DNA of 45,512 nt, from the NCBI GenBank assembly GCA_003990745.1, contig RBNI01000065.1:1-45512 (forward strand). Direction: 5' to 3'. Position numbers and translations under genes: made by a program. The notes under the pieces were generated by a model that was not told the DNA's origin, searched no databases, and saw only the letters and a list, made by a program, of their open reading frames with translations. Source of the DNA: Jimgerdemannia flammicorona (taxonomy: Eukaryota; Mucoromycota; Endogonomycetes; Endogonales; Endogonaceae). Positions 43,896 to 45,512 of this stretch are shown in pieces. Each line of letters opens with the position of its first letter. Position 1 is the stretch's first letter.

Positions 43896-44206
43896 TCGAT
43901 GAGTAGCTTGTGTACTGCTCATATGAGAAAGAATCTAACATTGTCAGCAGAGAGTGTGTTTCCACCTTGAATACTCCCTCTTTTGATAATCATTACAGGG
44001 TGAAAAATGAATAGACTGGACCAACATACGAATTAAGGGCTGCTGTTTTGTTTGCTCATGATGCAGCAGAAAAGAACAAAGAAAAAGAATAAAGAAAAGA
44101 GAGAGAGCAAAAGGAAAGAGTGATATCACCAAAGTGCAGCAGGAAAAAAAAAACAAGAGCGAAATAAACAAAAGAAAGGGTGATGTCACCAAAGATTTTA
44201 ATCCAG
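43896..44206 (-). other. X copy 2, 5' non-coding part
   Basis: Purine-rich on the plus strand, with two copies of gaaagrgtgatrtcaccaaag (44118 and 44176). It matches 8958-9240. No gene. Confidence 0.6.
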
Positions 44207-45512
44207 TGTAATGGTGACCCCAGAATGATGACATCAGCACAGGAGACAGCCTTTCCTCACAAGCCACCAGATTGGAGCACAAGAAGATTATACAGCATAT
44301 GAGATAAGCAATGATGACCAACTATGAGTCATTGTGACTACAGCACAAGCATCCTAAAGAATATAAAAGAAGGATCAAGGAACTGCAGTAGCAGCAACCA
44401 ACAAGAACCACCAATCCCAAAATAGCTCAAAGACTTACCACAAACAAAATGCCTGCTACCCACCAAACCTCAAGGTCAAGGAACCACCAAGGTACCTCAG
44501 TCAAAGAAAGGATGTTCCAAGACATCAGAAGAGCCATGAGGACCCACTCAAGAAGGACTCCTAGTATCTACCTGGGCACTGCAGACCCTTATCACTTCAT
44601 TCTCTACCGCTGTGAAATAGAAACAAGGATCACCATTACTGCTGAATGCCTCCAAATATAGTAGGAGTACAAAATAGGAAACCTCCTCTGCTGGGAGTTC
44701 CCACAGGCCAGTACCCAAGAGCTACAAGATGCCACTCCCATGGATATACATGAAACAAGGATAGCTAAGAAGATCCATCAGATCTTCAGGCATACACTAT
44801 GGTCGATCCCCAACTTGGAGTATGTTAGAGTCTCAGATTTCAGAGACCTGTCATCCCACCGTATCAATGCACTAGAAGCTAGGGTGGCTACAGAAGCCCA
44901 GTCCACTATCACCCTCAATAGTGAAGAAGTAGAAGACTTCTGGCACCAGGACAACCCAGACCAATTCCTGCAAGGATTGATCTCAGTATTCCAAGGCCCA
45001 AGCATCCAGGTTAGATCCCCTCAAGACCCCACATTTGTCCCCTATTTTGTGGAAGAGAACCTCATAGACTGGAGAGCTCCAGTTCTTGTTCCCGATTTTC
45101 CCACCACTGTCGAACGTGATGATGTCATCGATGATGTCATCCTGCGCAACATACCTGAAGCACACGAAGTACACGAAACACATGATCTGTATGACAAATT
45201 TGCGGATCTCATCTCCTTCAGTGATGATGATGATGATGATGATGAAGAAGCCCCCATGGTCCTGAACTTTCTGCTCTAAGTTCTTTGTTATACCAGATAA
45301 TACCAGCACTGATATTCTCATGTAACACTGGATAATGTCAGTACTGGTATTCTGAGGTGATGCGAAATTGTTCCAGCACCGGCATTTTGATGTGATACCA
45401 AATAATACCAGCTCTGGAACTTGGTAGTTTTAGTTATTGGAATTTATATTTAGCTTTATATCTTAGCAACCATTGAATTATATTTTGTATAAATACCCAT
45501 CTTATTTCCTCT
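44207..45512 (+). repeat. Third gypsy LTR (G1 family), cut by the window end
   Basis: It starts TGTAATGGTGACC like the 3' LTR of G1 and covers 1306 of 1514 positions, with ORF, U3 repeats (45293-45418) and TATA box (45488-45495). It is inserted in X copy 2. Whether it is a solo LTR or the 5' LTR of another element lies outside the window. Confidence 0.88.
44449..45279 (+). pseudogene. LTR-encoded ORF (third copy), 276 codons, unknown function
   Basis: It starts 242 bases into the LTR, as in both other copies. One internal stop only (44659-44661, TAG for Trp); the last 179 codons are open. Compared with the 5' LTR copy of G1 there are four indels: minus 9 (HPILQDNPD to HQDNPD), minus 3, plus 9 (extra residues around HEVHETHDLY) and plus 9 (longer Asp run). 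All are in frame and net +6 bases. It ends DDDEEAPMVLNFLL. This pattern is hard to explain unless the frame was under selection. No known domain. Confidence 0.78.

Larger units (their letters stand above)
41711..44206 (-). mobile_element. Element X copy 2, minus strand
   Basis: It matches X copy 1 (8958-9296, 10523-10617, 19331-20552) collinearly but lacks the poly(A) and gypsy insertions, so it shows the empty sites. It extends beyond the break of copy 1 for a further 650 bases or so. Its minus-strand end reads ...tctgtagcacta (41711), the inverted form of TAGTGCT as found at the left end 8808, so X may be a hAT-type element with unusual cargo. At 44206 it is cut by the third gypsy LTR. Confidence 0.6.

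Noticed and set aside
43717..43965. Val/Met-rich frame resembling a membrane segment (minus strand)
   Set aside because: It is a translated simple repeat (gccatc/gccacc units), absent from the corresponding place of X copy 1.

Overview
This window looks like transposable-element-packed nuclear DNA of a filamentous fungus. The evidence is nested Ty3/gypsy, APE-type LINE and BED-hAT elements of fungal type, almost no CpG over long stretches, and many element genes that keep one reading frame but are studded with TGA/TAG/TAA at former Trp/Arg/Gln codons. That is the pattern left by C-to-T mutation of methylated cytosine (RIP-like or spontaneous). I see no intact cellular gene, tRNA, rRNA or CRISPR. 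A basidiomycete or other repeat-rich fungus such as a truffle relative would fit, but the species cannot be fixed from the sequence.

Layout. 1-5400: two or three very decayed gypsy gag/protease relics on opposite strands. 5700-7460: a diverged minus-strand LTR with its own decayed ORF, interrupted or bordered by a 143-bp CpG-rich islet (5938-6080). 7660-8800: AT-rich direct repeats. 8808-20552: an unrecognised element, 'X' copy 1, split first by a young 1.2-kb poly(A) insertion (9297-10509, 13-bp target duplication) and then by a full-length 8.7-kb gypsy element (10618-19330) with two 1514-bp LTRs. 20553-23680: a minus-strand BED-hAT element. 23682-24359: two palindromic fold-back elements. 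24610-25900: a decayed unknown gene. 26127-41570: a second hAT whose transposase is split by two full-length LINEs inserted head to head (27107-32969 minus, 34870-40758 plus); both target duplications are visible and the hAT frame closes when the LINEs are removed. 41711-44206: X copy 2, minus strand, without the gypsy insertion. 44207-end: a third, incomplete copy of the gypsy LTR.

The best candidate for something undescribed is the LTR itself. Each of the three LTRs carries, entirely inside U3, a 274-276-codon ORF of unknown function. Four indels between copies are all multiples of three, and a strongly diverged LTR elsewhere in the window (6370-7275, minus) carries a recognisable homologue. 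The U3 position would place the ORF at the 3' end of the genomic RNA, like an accessory gene. The same gypsy element also encodes a dUTPase between protease and reverse transcriptase. So this family has two unusual genes besides gag-pol.
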